DNA from: Heliopora coerulea
Taxonomy: Eukaryota > Cnidaria > Anthozoa > Scleralcyonacea > Helioporidae
NCBI GenBank assembly: GCA_030142905.1
Contig: JASJOG010000560.1
Span: forward strand, 1 to 64,000
Reading direction: 5' to 3'
DNA length: 64,000 bases
The notes under the pieces are model-generated. The model was not told the origin of the DNA. It searched no databases and saw nothing but the letters and a program-made list of their open reading frames with translations. Shown in pieces: positions 33,969 to 43,356 of the stretch. Position numbers and translations under genes: made by a program. Position 1 is the stretch's first letter; the number at the start of each line of letters is the position of its first letter.

Positions 33969-35207
33969 TTAAAATTGGATTGAAGATAAATCTTTATTTA
34001 CAATGTTTAACAATCCATCACTTATCACAAATATATGACACATTACATTTGCAGAAATAGCAGTTTTTTTAATTTCTAACAATAATCCAGACTGTGTATT
34101 TACTAATTTTTTACCAGTTCCATAAACAAAGTTATCATCTAATGTTCTTAAATCCACACATAATGCAAATGAATCTTTATAAAATTTTTCAATACTCATG
34201 ACTGAATCACAGTCAGAATATCCGCAGTGAAATATTCTAAATGCTTCTTCAAAAAATCTTCTTTTCGGCATACCTTGGGAATATATGCTATTTGGGACTC
34301 CTTCAACACTAATTTTGACGTCTGTTATATTTGGATAAACAAATTGCTCACTATCTGTGATAGTTTTATTTCTAAATAACAGAACAACTGCTTTCATACT
34401 TTTCCTTGGGATATTTATGGTTTCATTATGTAAAGTTGCATCTTTATCCCATTCTACTGTTTTCATCAAAGTTACATAATTATATGATAATGATCTTCCT
34501 GTGGAGTAATTTGATAAAACATCAATTGCCAAGTCTTGATTTTCAATCGTTTCATACTCTAATTCTAAATTTTCCAATGTATATCCCCCAACACTTTCTC
34601 CACTTTGTGCTACCATAATTTCACTAGCTTTTGGAAAAGTTAAAATATATTGAAAATTGTTAATCATTCCATAAGGAGCATATAACCCATGATCTGAAAG
34701 TATTTTTTCTAATTTTAAACACTGTTTTGTTCCATAAATATCATACATTAATTTATCACTAACTTTTTGTACATTTCCACTTGTTGTTCCACTATCATCT
34801 TTTGAAATTAATTTTCTGAGGTTTTCTCGGGCGATGCCGTATTCAACCATATCTGCTCTTTCAAATTCAGGCTTCCAAAGATCTTTGTAAATTTCTAGTA
34901 AAGATTCTCCACTATTATCGTAAACAATTTCTCCAGCAAATTTAACAACCAATCTTTTCTTTAACAATTTTGATAAATTATTTAAAAACCACGATTTAGT
35001 ATTTGCATTTTTAAAATTAAATAACAATTTTAATGAATCAGGAACAAGACACAAATTAGGATTTAATTTTGGAATATCTATATAAAGGTCTTCTTCAGGA
35101 TTTGCTGAATTCGGATTCAAAGTTACGACATGTCTTGTTCTGTTTCCTTTAATTTCACTCATTTTTGATCTTTTATATCCTGGATATAATTCGTTTACTC
35201 TATTCAT
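33969..35207 (-). CDS. Probable major capsid protein, 412 aa
   Basis: Mostly beta-type sequence without membrane segments. It has RLVVKFAGEIVYDN (about residue 86), a central DHGLYAPYG block, and the C-terminal SANVMCHIFVISDGLLNIV. This protein is conserved next to the ATPase in cnidarian Polintons, and its position and size fit the double jelly-roll capsid protein that Polintons are known to encode. I assign it by synteny and family resemblance, so the capsid role is probable and not proven. It is intact. Translation starts at MNRVNELYPGYK after TATATAATAAAAAATG, a context shared with the two right-end genes and not with the TAAATG group. A second Met at residue 16 (MSEIKGN) could also start. 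Confidence 0.65.
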   Translation of the reverse strand: MNRVNELYPGYKRSKMSEIKGNRTRHVVTLNPNSANPEEDLYIDIPKLNPNLCLVPDSLKLLFNFKNANTKSWFLNNLSKLLKKRLVVKFAGEIVYDNSGESLLEIYKDLWKPEFERADMVEYGIARENLRKLISKDDSGTTSGNVQKVSDKLMYDIYGTKQCLKLEKILSDHGLYAPYGMINNFQYILTFPKASEIMVAQSGESVGGYTLENLELEYETIENQDLAIDVLSNYSTGRSLSYNYVTLMKTVEWDKDATLHNETINIPRKSMKAVVLLFRNKTITDSEQFVYPNITDVKISVEGVPNSIYSQGMPKRRFFEEAFRIFHCGYSDCDSVMSIEKFYKDSFALCVDLRTLDDNFVYGTGKKLVNTQSGLLLEIKKTAISANVMCHIFVISDGLLNIVNKDLSSIQF

Positions 35208-35274
35208 TTTTTATTATATATAAAAAAAATTTTTTAGTTTACCAACGTATGGTTGTTTATCAGAAGTGCTCGCT

Positions 35275-36651
35275 TCACTGCAGCTTCGCTGCTGAGACCT
35301 TCGGTCGATCACTATTCTGTTTTTTATTGTCCTTTCCGTATTCTTTGTCCTTTCGGTATTCATTGTATAAAAAGTAAGTAATTGCAATAACTAATATCCA
35401 TAAATTTTTAGCTAGAAAAGCAATACCTTTTGCACCCCATGATAATATTTGAGAAATTAAATTTAAAACTGCTGAAATGATTGCACCAAAATTTTTACCT
35501 ATATTTGCAATTGCTTTTCCCAATTTTCCAACTGCATTTGCACCTTGTTTCAATACACTTCTTGCCCTTATAACTATTGCTGTAATTATGCCTGCTACAG
35601 AAATAGCAACTGCTGATAAACCTAATAAATTTTCTTTGGCCCATTTTTTAAATCTTTCTAATCTTCCAAGGTCAGATTCTTCAGCATTTTCATTTAAAAT
35701 ATTTATTCCTTCTTCACTAATTGGTCTTTCATTATTTTCAAGTCTCATTTTATCCGCTTGAAGTTTTGCAATTTCTGAAAAACTTTTATATATACTTTTT
35801 TGGGGTTCAGCTGTTTCTAAATCAGCTTTATCTTTCCAATGTTGACGCTCTCTATCAAATCCATCAATTTTTCCACGTATAACTTCTTTTTTTTCATTTT
35901 CTGATAGATTGGAGTCAATACCCTCCAAATATACCAAACCTCTAAATTCTCTTAATTCATTTCTTTCAAATAATGTTCGTCTTGGATCCTGTTTATTATC
36001 AATGAATTTTTTTAAGTTATTTTCACCAATTATATTATCAATTTTAGTTTGAATTTCTAAAATAGAATCATCAGTGATAGAATTAATAAATTCATATTCA
36101 AGGTCACCATAATCACCAAGGTCACTGATTCTTTTTTCTATTACCGACCTTGGAGTTTTTTCATATTCTTTTTTTGCTTTTTTCATATAATCATTAAATT
36201 CATCAACATATTTCTTATTTTTTCTGGTAAATAACTCTGGTTTAAAGTCGCGGTCAACATTACCAATCTTTTTACCTTTGAATATAATGGAAACTGTGCC
36301 TGTGTCATTTTCTCCAAAAAATACAGTGTTATCTAACAATATACTTGAATTTGGTCCATTTTTCTTTTCAAGAGTAACATTGAATAGTTTTTTGAAAGAT
36401 TTTTTTCTATCATTAGTCATTGATCTACTCATTGCTCCTATATCTTTTTTTATATCAGGTAAAATACCAATTCTTCCACGACCAACCCTATTAAATTTAC
36501 TTTTTGGATTTTCTGTGTTTATTATATTAATACTTCTATTATTATCTTCAGGGTCATCTCCTCCAAAACTTGTTTCACCCTCCTCACGGTCTTCCTCTTC
36601 TTCTTCCATATTTCTATTTCTCATTTCAATATCATCAAAACCTTCAGACAT
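35275..36651 (-). CDS. Polinton membrane protein with hydrophobic C-terminus, 458 aa
   Basis: Very acidic N-terminus (EEEEEDREEGE), a long charged helical middle, then a hydrophobic segment at about 344-363 (GLSAVAISVAGIITAIVI), an amphipathic Gly/Ala-rich stretch, and a second membrane segment at about 416-432 (NLWILVIAITYFLY). This domain order recurs in an uncharacterised cnidarian Polinton protein. It is probably a virion or membrane-active protein. The last residues, DRPKVSAAKLQ, come from a GC-rich mini-hairpin insertion (35,280-35,306) that also supplies the stop region. Start context ATAAATAAATAAATG. No signal peptide. Function unknown. Confidence 0.75.
   Translation of the reverse strand: MSEGFDDIEMRNRNMEEEEEDREEGETSFGGDDPEDNNRSINIINTENPKSKFNRVGRGRIGILPDIKKDIGAMSRSMTNDRKKSFKKLFNVTLEKKNGPNSSILLDNTVFFGENDTGTVSIIFKGKKIGNVDRDFKPELFTRKNKKYVDEFNDYMKKAKKEYEKTPRSVIEKRISDLGDYGDLEYEFINSITDDSILEIQTKIDNIIGENNLKKFIDNKQDPRRTLFERNELREFRGLVYLEGIDSNLSENEKKEVIRGKIDGFDRERQHWKDKADLETAEPQKSIYKSFSEIAKLQADKMRLENNERPISEEGINILNENAEESDLGRLERFKKWAKENLLGLSAVAISVAGIITAIVIRARSVLKQGANAVGKLGKAIANIGKNFGAIISAVLNLISQILSWGAKGIAFLAKNLWILVIAITYFLYNEYRKDKEYGKDNKKQNSDRPKVSAAKLQ
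35280..35306 (-). repeat. Mini-hairpin pair at the end of the membrane protein gene
   Basis: Two adjacent hairpins with 3-base loops: GCAGC-TTC-GCTGC (35,280-35,292) and GACC-TTC-GGTC (35,296-35,306) on the + strand, i.e. GAA loops on the coding strand. Contains GCGAAGC on the minus strand. In frame, encoding DRPKVSAAKL. Confidence 0.85.
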
Positions 36652-36667
36652 TTATTTATTTATTTAT

Positions 36668-37873
36668 TTATTTTATATTTTGAATATTTTCTTCTGGTAT
36701 CCAAGAGTTATGTTTATTATCATAACCTAACCACTTTACCAACACCATATTTTTTCCTTTAACTTTTTTTCTTTTTAATATTTTCTCTACTTTATACATA
36801 TCATCCTTTTTATCCACAGCAGATAATTCCTGTTCATAAAATTTCCCAATGATTGGTTCTCCTTCTAAATCTTCCACTTCATACATGTTTGGATCACCTC
36901 TAAATACTTTTACAATTTTAAAAAGCTCTTCTGTGAAATTTGCTTCATAACCTTTAGTAAAGATATTCTTATATTTAGAAATTCTAACAGTATCACCAAT
37001 TCTGAATTTAGGTAAAGGTAAATCTCCTAATGGATAACCATAGAGTGTAATCCACACTTGGTCTTTGTTAGACTTGTTCACATCAGCAGGTTTCATTAAT
37101 ATACTACTATGTTTAGTATTATTATAATTTTTAACAAGGTTACTCAAAACAGAGCTTTGCTGAAGCTTCGCTTCTGAGACCTTCGGTCGATCGCCGCTGA
37201 CGCGGTTAATCCAATTATAAGTTCCCTTGCTGTAGAAATATTTCCACATGGATGTTTTTAAAGTTCTATTAAATCTTTCAACAATAGCTGCTTTTCTATC
37301 TGAGTTTGTGGAAAAATATTCAACATTATGTTCTTTCAATAGTTCTTTTACACCTACGTTGTAAAATTCTTTTCCTTCGTCAAATTGAGCGACTTTTGAG
37401 TATTTACCAAATCTTTCTTTAAATTGTTTTAATAATTCATCCACAGCTTTTGTCATGTTTTTAGTATCTTTTCTGTAAACAGGAATGGCGAATGCATATC
37501 TACTTAAAATTTCAACAGCTGTCAGTATCCAATAATATCCTTTGTTCTGGTTTTTGTATTTTCCCATATCAACCAAATCCATTTGTATTTGATAACCTAA
37601 ATCTTTGACAAATGTTCTTTGGAATTTATGCCTTCTAACAATTGGTTTGTATCTTGTAAAAGTATCTTGTGCTTTTAACCAGTCTTTCACAATTTTTCTA
37701 CTGACTTTTAACCCCTTTTCTTTTGCTTTTTGATAAAGTCTTTCTGCAGATTGATAACCTGTTTCTGGGTTGTAATAAATATCTCTTAACTCTTGTTCAA
37801 TAACGATTTCATTGTGAATAAGCTTCGCTGAAGCTTTGCTTCTGAGGACTTCATCCGATGTGTCTTGATTCAT
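36668..37873 (-). CDS. INT: Retroviral-type integrase with C-terminal chromodomain, 401 aa
   Basis: The rve core runs from about residue 90: QMDLVD (Asp99), AQFDEGKEF (Asp165) and AIVERFNR (Glu199), the D,D-35-E-type triad of Polinton and retroviral integrases that inserts the element DNA. A chromodomain occupies about 358-401 (KVEKILKRKK...VKWLGYDNKHNSWIPEENI), which in related integrases directs insertion to modified chromatin. An in-frame insertion at about 226-243 (GDRPKVSEAKLQQ) after the catalytic core comes from mini-hairpins, and a related stretch (VLRSKASAKL) sits at the N-terminus. The frame is open throughout and the triad intact. The start shares a 21-bp divergent spacer with the + strand block. 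Confidence 0.93.
   Translation of the reverse strand: MNQDTSDEVLRSKASAKLIHNEIVIEQELRDIYYNPETGYQSAERLYQKAKEKGLKVSRKIVKDWLKAQDTFTRYKPIVRRHKFQRTFVKDLGYQIQMDLVDMGKYKNQNKGYYWILTAVEILSRYAFAIPVYRKDTKNMTKAVDELLKQFKERFGKYSKVAQFDEGKEFYNVGVKELLKEHNVEYFSTNSDRKAAIVERFNRTLKTSMWKYFYSKGTYNWINRVSGDRPKVSEAKLQQSSVLSNLVKNYNNTKHSSILMKPADVNKSNKDQVWITLYGYPLGDLPLPKFRIGDTVRISKYKNIFTKGYEANFTEELFKIVKVFRGDPNMYEVEDLEGEPIIGKFYEQELSAVDKKDDMYKVEKILKRKKVKGKNMVLVKWLGYDNKHNSWIPEENIQNIK
37153..37188 (-). repeat. Triple mini-hairpin inside the integrase gene
   Basis: Consecutive AGC-TTT-GCT (37,153-37,161), GAAGC-TTC-GCTTC (37,162-37,174) and GACC-TTC-GGTC (37,178-37,188). They are in frame, between the catalytic domain and the C-terminal region. 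Confidence 0.85.
37821..37842 (-). repeat. Double mini-hairpin at the integrase N-terminus
   Basis: AGC-TTC-GCT (37,821-37,829) abuts GAAGC-TTT-GCTTC (37,830-37,842). A decayed third unit (GGACTTCATCC) follows at about 37,846. Confidence 0.8.
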
Positions 37874-37894
37874 TTATTTTTATTAAAATAAATA
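37874..37894. promoter_or_regulatory. 21-bp divergent promoter between the two Polinton gene blocks
   Basis: The spacer consists only of A and T and is nearly symmetrical, with TTATTTTTATT facing the integrase start and AAAATAAATA facing the + strand gene. Both adjacent starts sit in the AT-rich start context seen throughout the element. With only 21 bp, initiation on both sides must use overlapping elements. Confidence 0.6.
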
Positions 37895-39409
37895 ATGAAC
37901 GTTAGTGATTCAGTTGAAAAAGCAGAAAGAAAATATTACGGAAGTGAATATGATTTTGTGGTTAATGAAAGAAAAATTTTGGATAAAAAGTTTAAAGAAA
38001 ATTTTTTGAAAAAATATCCATATGCAGACATGCGAAGGTTTACCTTCGAGCATGATATTAATAAAGACAGAAGTTGGGAAAAAACAATAACATATTTGAA
38101 AAACAATGAATATATTTCAACAGACATAAATTCAGACACTTTCAAAAATGATCCAAATATGACAAAGTATCTTTATATTAACAAACCAAAACCAAATTTT
38201 CCAAAAATTTGGAAACTTGAAGGAAGTATACAAGAATTACCAAAAGGAAAAAGACATGTTGGTTATACAGGAAAATCTTATTATTGGGATAATTTTCCTA
38301 CACAATATGTTTTAAGTTATCCTATTAACCAGTTTAGAATTTATGTAAGCAATACAGATTATTTTCAAAGTAATTTACCCGGGTTGAGCATAACTACAGA
38401 TGATAATACAAAATGGTCACTTAATGAGTCATATTTTCAAAGCATTATAGGAACATGGATTGCAACTTATGGATGTGGAATTTCAATACAACATTTATTA
38501 TTTTCAGCTGATGTTCCAAAACAAATTACATCATTTATGAGATTTCATCTATATTTTACAGTTAGAAGAATTATGTGGCAATTGAGAAATGGTGATGATA
38601 AAACATTTTATAAATTTAATGCTGGTTTTTTAAAAGATCACTATCCAAAATGGACATATCAAGAAATTTTGAACATAAGAAATGAACATTTGGGACAAGA
38701 TGTTGTAGGTGTAAGACCATGGGAAAGATATAAACATGGCCCTGGTCAATTAGAGACACACAAAATGATTATAAAAAATTTATTCCAAAATTGTCAAATG
38801 GATTAATCAAAAAAGGAACAGAATTATTAAATCATTCCATTGAAGCATATCTTTATTCAATCCTTGGAGCCACAAGCTAGAACTAGACAAAGTATTGTTT
38901 CAAATAGAGCTTCAGCATTGGAAACACAAAAAGTTTTTAGACAAATTTTTGAAGATTCTATAATAAATTATGATACGACAACATGGATTAATAATATGAA
39001 TCAAGCAGTTTCATCAACAAATGTAGTTTTAAATACAGCTATAAGTCCAACTTTATGGTTAATTCCATCATCTTCAATAATTTTAAAAGAACCAATTGAT
39101 GGTTATAATAATAAACTAAAAGTTTCATCAGAAAATATGATTTTTGGAATTAACAAAAATTTAAATTATTATGGAGTATCCAACACAAAAGATGTTAAAC
39201 AACACAACATTGAATTAAAAAAACTTGAAAATTTAGATCAATCACAAAAACCTTTAGATAAATCACAAAAACCTTTAAAAAATAATAAATTACAAAAACC
39301 ATTAAATAACTTTTCAACATCATCAAAAAATACTATGAAAAGCGAATCTTTTATTATTTTATCTTTATCGATTGTTGGTGGAATTTTAATATCAAAATAT
39401 ATATTATAA
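37895..39409 (+). pseudogene. Structural protein gene, probably one gene split by frameshifts
   Basis: Two long frames lie here, 37,895-38,806 (303 aa) and 38,840-39,409 (189 codons). The second has no ATG before about 38,997 and lacks the element's usual start motif. A third frame stays open between them (about 38,785-38,877). Together this suggests one gene of about 500 codons disturbed by two compensating shifts. The first part contains TQYVLSYPINQFRIYVSN and GIWATYGCG-like beta sequence, then VGVRPWERYKHGPG. The second part ends with a single membrane segment (SESFIILSLSIVGGILI). I recognise no domain with certainty; a minor virion protein is the best guess from position. Confidence 0.55.
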
Positions 39410-39426
39410 AATATATTATAAAATAA

Positions 39427-40113
39427 ATGACAATATCTTTAAAAATCTTCATAACAAAAGATGAAAACTCTAATAAAGTAATTTCATTAGATGAACCAAT
39501 TATATTAAACAATTCCCATAAAATGTTTGTAAAGTCAGTAAGTATTTTTTGGAATTACGATAATTTGGATAAAAATATTCATCATTATACTTATGATACA
39601 CAGGGCGCTAATAGAAAAATTGACTTCAAAGATGGATATTATACCTTTAATATTTTAAAAACTGAATTAGAAAATATCGACGCAATTGAACTGGAACAAA
39701 TTGATTTTTCTGGAAAATGCACAATAAAATCAGATAAAACATTAAATTTACAAACATTTGGACCAATCATAGGATTTCCAGAAAATAAAGTTATACAAGC
39801 AAATACATTAACAGAGAGTGACAGCGAGGTAAATATTAATAACAACTTGGAATATGTAAACATAAGCTGTGATATGATTGATAAAAGTAAAAATTTTGTG
39901 GATGGTAAAAGAAGTAATGTACTTGTTCAAGTTCCAATAACAACAGAACAAACATTAAAAGGTAGTGTTTCTAAAATTTACCCACCTGAAGAAACAGGGC
40001 CGGGAGGAGGAATAAAATTATCAAATGGAATTTATAATGATTTAGAATTCAAAGTAGAAGGAAATAATTCATTATCAATAGGAAATGTTTTGTTAGAAAT
40101 TATTATAAAATAA
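39427..40113 (+). CDS. Probable minor capsid (penton-like) protein, 228 aa
   Basis: Beta-rich with no membrane segment. The order of blocks TFGPIIGFPENKVIQ, VNISCDMIDKS, GKRSNVLVQVPI and a C-terminal LSIGNVLLEIIIK resembles a conserved cnidarian Polinton protein I associate with the vertex/minor capsid jelly roll. That assignment is tentative. The start is in AAAATAAATG and the TAA stop abuts the next ATG (TAAATG), suggesting tightly packed transcription units. It is intact. Confidence 0.55.
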   Translation: MTISLKIFITKDENSNKVISLDEPIILNNSHKMFVKSVSIFWNYDNLDKNIHHYTYDTQGANRKIDFKDGYYTFNILKTELENIDAIELEQIDFSGKCTIKSDKTLNLQTFGPIIGFPENKVIQANTLTESDSEVNINNNLEYVNISCDMIDKSKNFVDGKRSNVLVQVPITTEQTLKGSVSKIYPPEETGPGGGIKLSNGIYNDLEFKVEGNNSLSIGNVLLEIIIK

Positions 40114-41595
40114 ATGAGTTTATTTTACGGATATGAAAAAGTTAACGATAATATAACAACAGGAGGTTTACCAACAACAGGAGGGGATATGACAGGAGAT
40201 ATTAACATGGGTTCAAACCATATCATAACATCAGTTGACCCAACAAAAAGAGAACACCTTGCTAGAAAAAAATATGTAGATGATTTAGTAAGAAGACACA
40301 CAGATGTAGATTATCTATCAAGAAGAGGAGGTACAATGAGAGGAAATATTGATATGGGCCCTAATAAAATTACAACAAATGTGAATCCTTCAAGTGATAA
40401 AGACCTTTCTAGAAAGAAATATGTAGATGATCAAGATTCTAGAAAATTATCCTTAACTGGTGGAACAATGTCAGGAAATATTAGCATGGGGAATCATAAA
40501 ATTCTAACAACTTCAGATCCTATGGGTGAAAAACATTTAGCAAGAAAAAAATATGTAGATAATCAAGATTCTAAAAAATTATCCCTAACTGGCGGAACAT
40601 TGACAGGTGATGTTACAATTGGAAGTAATAAAATTATTTCTTCAACAAATCCTACACTTGAAACACATTTAGCGAGGAAGAAATACATCGACGACCGTAT
40701 TTATAATAGTTTAAACATTCTCAAAAAGGATGTTAGTTTTTCAGTGTTGAAAGATAATTTTTCTTTGAAATTTCATAATTTATATTTTGTTGAATATAAT
40801 TCAATTTATGATTTGTTGTTTGAAAGAAATGGTGGAAAAGTAAAAGAACTAATTGATTATGGAATTGAAGGAAACAATTTTAAACAAACAACAAAAAGTC
40901 TTCAACCTTCCTTGTGTTTAGAAAGTGAAAAGGAAGATAATAAATATTTTTTAAAATTTAATGGCGGAGCCGGCCCGCACAGCGGTAACAATAGAATGAT
41001 TTCAGATTCCAACATTAATCCAATATCAGGAAAAAAAGATATTGTAAATGTTTTTGTTGTTTATAAATTGAATTCTGTTCCTTCATCTGGAAGTGATTGG
41101 TTAAAAGGAGGAATTTTTGGACATGATAATGGGGGTTTTGACAGATTTGTTTGTTTTGCAAATCCAACTACAAAAGAATTAGTTATTGCTGGAGGTAGTG
41201 CTAATTTTATCTGTATTGGTTCAAATCCTGTAAATCATAAAACACCAATTGCGGCCTTCAAACCGAAGGCCAATGCTGGAGTTTTGAATAAATGGATATG
41301 TTTAAGTATTCATTGGGATATGTATACAACACCCGAAGGGCAGCAAGCTGGTAATAATGAAAGTAGTGTTTATTGTAATGGAAAAAAGTTAACATCTTTT
41401 ACAACCAAGGCTGTTTTAGGAGATACAACTTTAACAATTGGTGATATAAAAAACAACACAAATTCACCTTTTGATGGATCAATATCTTTCTTTTCAATTT
41501 TAAAACACGAGAAAATGACAGAAAAAGAAATTTTGTTTTATCATTATGTTCTTTGTAATTTATACAACGTTGATCATAATCCTATAAATATATAA
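40114..41595 (+). CDS. Fibre-like protein 1: collar repeats plus lectin-like domain, 493 aa
   Basis: Residues about 18-200 hold four ~44-aa repeats of the form LSLTGGTMSGNISMG followed by HLARKKYVD. This is the collar/shaft repeat known from phage tail fibres (GGTMTGDL-type, with K-Y-V-D ends). The C-terminal ~250 residues look like a concanavalin/LamG-type sandwich: VFVVYKLNSV, WICLSIHWD, YCNGKKLTSF, FDGSISFFSILKHEKMTEKEI. Such an architecture suits an external, receptor-binding fibre trimer. The host-recognition role is inference. The gene starts directly at the previous stop (TAAATG) and is followed by a paralogue after 5 bp. A perfect 7-bp hairpin (41,253-41,271) lies in the lectin-like part. 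Confidence 0.75.
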   Translation: MSLFYGYEKVNDNITTGGLPTTGGDMTGDINMGSNHIITSVDPTKREHLARKKYVDDLVRRHTDVDYLSRRGGTMRGNIDMGPNKITTNVNPSSDKDLSRKKYVDDQDSRKLSLTGGTMSGNISMGNHKILTTSDPMGEKHLARKKYVDNQDSKKLSLTGGTLTGDVTIGSNKIISSTNPTLETHLARKKYIDDRIYNSLNILKKDVSFSVLKDNFSLKFHNLYFVEYNSIYDLLFERNGGKVKELIDYGIEGNNFKQTTKSLQPSLCLESEKEDNKYFLKFNGGAGPHSGNNRMISDSNINPISGKKDIVNVFVVYKLNSVPSSGSDWLKGGIFGHDNGGFDRFVCFANPTTKELVIAGGSANFICIGSNPVNHKTPIAAFKPKANAGVLNKWICLSIHWDMYTTPEGQQAGNNESSVYCNGKKLTSFTTKAVLGDTTLTIGDIKNNTNSPFDGSISFFSILKHEKMTEKEILFYHYVLCNLYNVDHNPINI

Positions 41596-41600
41596 AATAA

Positions 41601-42764
41601 ATGAGTGTTATATTTAATGATGATGATTTTAGCTCAAAAAGAAAAAATTTCATTTTAAATGAATTTGATAAAAAATTATCTTTAACAGGCGGTACGATGA
41701 CCGGCGATTTGACTATAAACACAAATAAAATAATTTCAACAATTGATCCTATAGATGATAAACATTTGGCTCGAAAAAAATATGTGGATGATCAAGATGA
41801 TACAAAATTGTCTTTATCTGGAGGAACAATGACTGGAGATTTGGATATGGGAAATCATAATATTCTTCATGCAGCAAATTATGTTCCATCTTCTGATCAC
41901 CATGTTGTGACTAAAAAATATGTGACAAACTTTTCATTTGCAAATACGGTTGCAAATATTTATAATTTACAAATGGATGATGAAGGAATTTTTGATGTGA
42001 AAGATGATGATAATTATATAGAATATACTGGAAGCAATAAAAAGGTTGAAAAACTTTTCAATTTGTCAAGAAAAAAAGATTGGAATTTCAAACAAGATGA
42101 TACAAACAAACAACCATTTTTCAAAAAATCCACAATTAATAATAATTTTTATTGTGTCCAATACCACACTGGTCTTGGATCAAACAGTAACAATTTACAT
42201 TTAGTTAGTAAACAAGATATTTTAAGCAATCAACACTTGAATTTTTATTTTGTATATGGTTTAAAATCATTAAATTCGTCTAACAATGAGGTATCATTGT
42301 TTAAAATCATAGATAATGAAACAGTAAGACAACCAACTCCTTTTAATTTTGGTATTTCTTATCGTAATTCATTATTATATATCACAAATTCATCCGTGTC
42401 TGCAATTTCAAATAGCAGATGGCAATTGAAAGCAAATGCAAAAGAAATAAACAAATTAATATGTCTTTCTGTACATTGGGATCAAAATAACCTCAGTGGT
42501 GGTAAAAAAGGAAAACTTTATGTGAATGGAAAAGAAATTGTTTCTTTCATTACAAATAGTAAATTATCTCACAATTCAAATACGAAATTTTATCTTGGAT
42601 CAAAAAATAAAGACTACGGAAAAATGGATGGAGAAATATTATATGTATATGTTTCAACAAGAAAAATGAAATATCCAGAAATTGTTTTAAATCATTATCT
42701 TCTTTCTAAAAAATATGGTGTTGATTTTGACGAAGATGAAATATTAAAATATATAGCTAAATAA
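41601..42764 (+). CDS. Fibre-like protein 2, paralogue, 387 aa
   Basis: Same plan as its upstream neighbour, shortened: two full collar repeats (LSLTGGTMTGDLTI, LSLSGGTMTGDLDM) plus a final half ending KKYVTNF, then a divergent lectin-like C-terminus with NFYFVYGLKSL, LICLSVHWD, LYVNGKEIVSF and MDGEILYVYVS. The pair arose by tandem duplication, with the repeat number and C-terminal domain now differing, as expected for alternative receptor-binding fibres. Start AAAATAAATG; intact. Confidence 0.75.
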   Translation: MSVIFNDDDFSSKRKNFILNEFDKKLSLTGGTMTGDLTINTNKIISTIDPIDDKHLARKKYVDDQDDTKLSLSGGTMTGDLDMGNHNILHAANYVPSSDHHVVTKKYVTNFSFANTVANIYNLQMDDEGIFDVKDDDNYIEYTGSNKKVEKLFNLSRKKDWNFKQDDTNKQPFFKKSTINNNFYCVQYHTGLGSNSNNLHLVSKQDILSNQHLNFYFVYGLKSLNSSNNEVSLFKIIDNETVRQPTPFNFGISYRNSLLYITNSSVSAISNSRWQLKANAKEINKLICLSVHWDQNNLSGGKKGKLYVNGKEIVSFITNSKLSHNSNTKFYLGSKNKDYGKMDGEILYVYVSTRKMKYPEIVLNHYLLSKKYGVDFDEDEILKYIAK

Positions 42765-42885
42765 ATTTTAAATACATTTTGAATAACCACAAATGTTATT
42801 TAAAATTTACTTGACTTTTACTTGACTTTATTTAAAAATAACTTTAAATAAATTTTAAATAAATTTTAAATACACTTATAAATAA
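42765..42885. promoter_or_regulatory. AT-rich intergenic region with direct repeats
   Basis: Contains repeated TAAATAAATTTTAAATA and TTACTTGACTTTTACTTGAC direct repeats just before the next start, in the widest gap of the first half of this block. A promoter is likely but no motif is identifiable beyond the common ATAAATAAATG. Confidence 0.4.
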
Positions 42886-43356
42886 ATGAGTGAACAAAGT
42901 GAAGCTAAAATAACAGCAGTTGAAAAATCTGTTAAAGCAAAAGACCCAAGAAAAGTAGAATTGGGAAAAAGGTTGGCAAAAATTTCAAGAGAAGCAAAAG
43001 AAAGAAAAGCAAAACAGCGACAGATGGAAGAATCTAAAGCCGAATCAGAAGCTTCTAAATTAGAGAAAGAAAAAGGAGAAATAATCAATTATTTAGATTA
43101 TAGACATTTTATTGGAGTTTTAGGGCTTGTTATTTCTATTGGTGGATTATATTATTCATATAAAAGAGACAAAAGAGAAAGCGAACGAAGTGATCGACCA
43201 GAGGTCTCAGCAGTGAAGCTGAAGCAAAGTGATCAAAGTGATCAAAGGGAAGAAAAAAACAACCAAGCTTACAAGTTCACAAATAATGTAAAAAATAAGA
43301 ATGACTATGAAATTAATAAAAGTGGTCCATCAAGGTGTCCTATTGAAAACCTGTAA
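42886..43356 (+). CDS. Coiled-coil membrane protein, 156 aa
   Basis: A highly charged helical N-terminus (KDPRKVELGKRLAKISREAK) and a single membrane segment at about 80-96 (FIGVLGLVISIGGLYYSY), then a basic tail. The N-terminal block recurs in cnidarian Polintons. After the membrane segment, SDRPEVSAVKLKQSDQSDQ comes from a mini-hairpin insertion at 43,196-43,221, so the C-terminus may differ from the ancestral one. The stop codon lies in the stem of a 12-bp hairpin (43,346-43,372). Function unknown. Confidence 0.7.
   Translation: MSEQSEAKITAVEKSVKAKDPRKVELGKRLAKISREAKERKAKQRQMEESKAESEASKLEKEKGEIINYLDYRHFIGVLGLVISIGGLYYSYKRDKRESERSDRPEVSAVKLKQSDQSDQREEKNNQAYKFTNNVKNKNDYEINKSGPSRCPIENL
43196..43221 (+). 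repeat. Mini-hairpin insertion in the coiled-coil membrane protein gene
   Basis: GACC-AGA-GGTC (43,196-43,206), then a partly decayed CAGC...GCTG hairpin (43,208-43,221). It shares AGTGATCGACC with the copy at 35,306 read on the minus strand. Confidence 0.85.

Noticed and set aside
37895..38806. Adenain-type cysteine protease expected in Polintons
   Set aside because: No His-Glu-Gln-Cys arrangement or typical W-rich blocks in this or any other element frame; I report the protease as not found.
42280..42310. AACAATGA-GGTA-TCATTGTT inverted repeat in the second fibre gene
   Set aside because: AT-rich with a four-base loop, unlike the GC-rich three-base-loop family; could be chance in AT-rich coding DNA.
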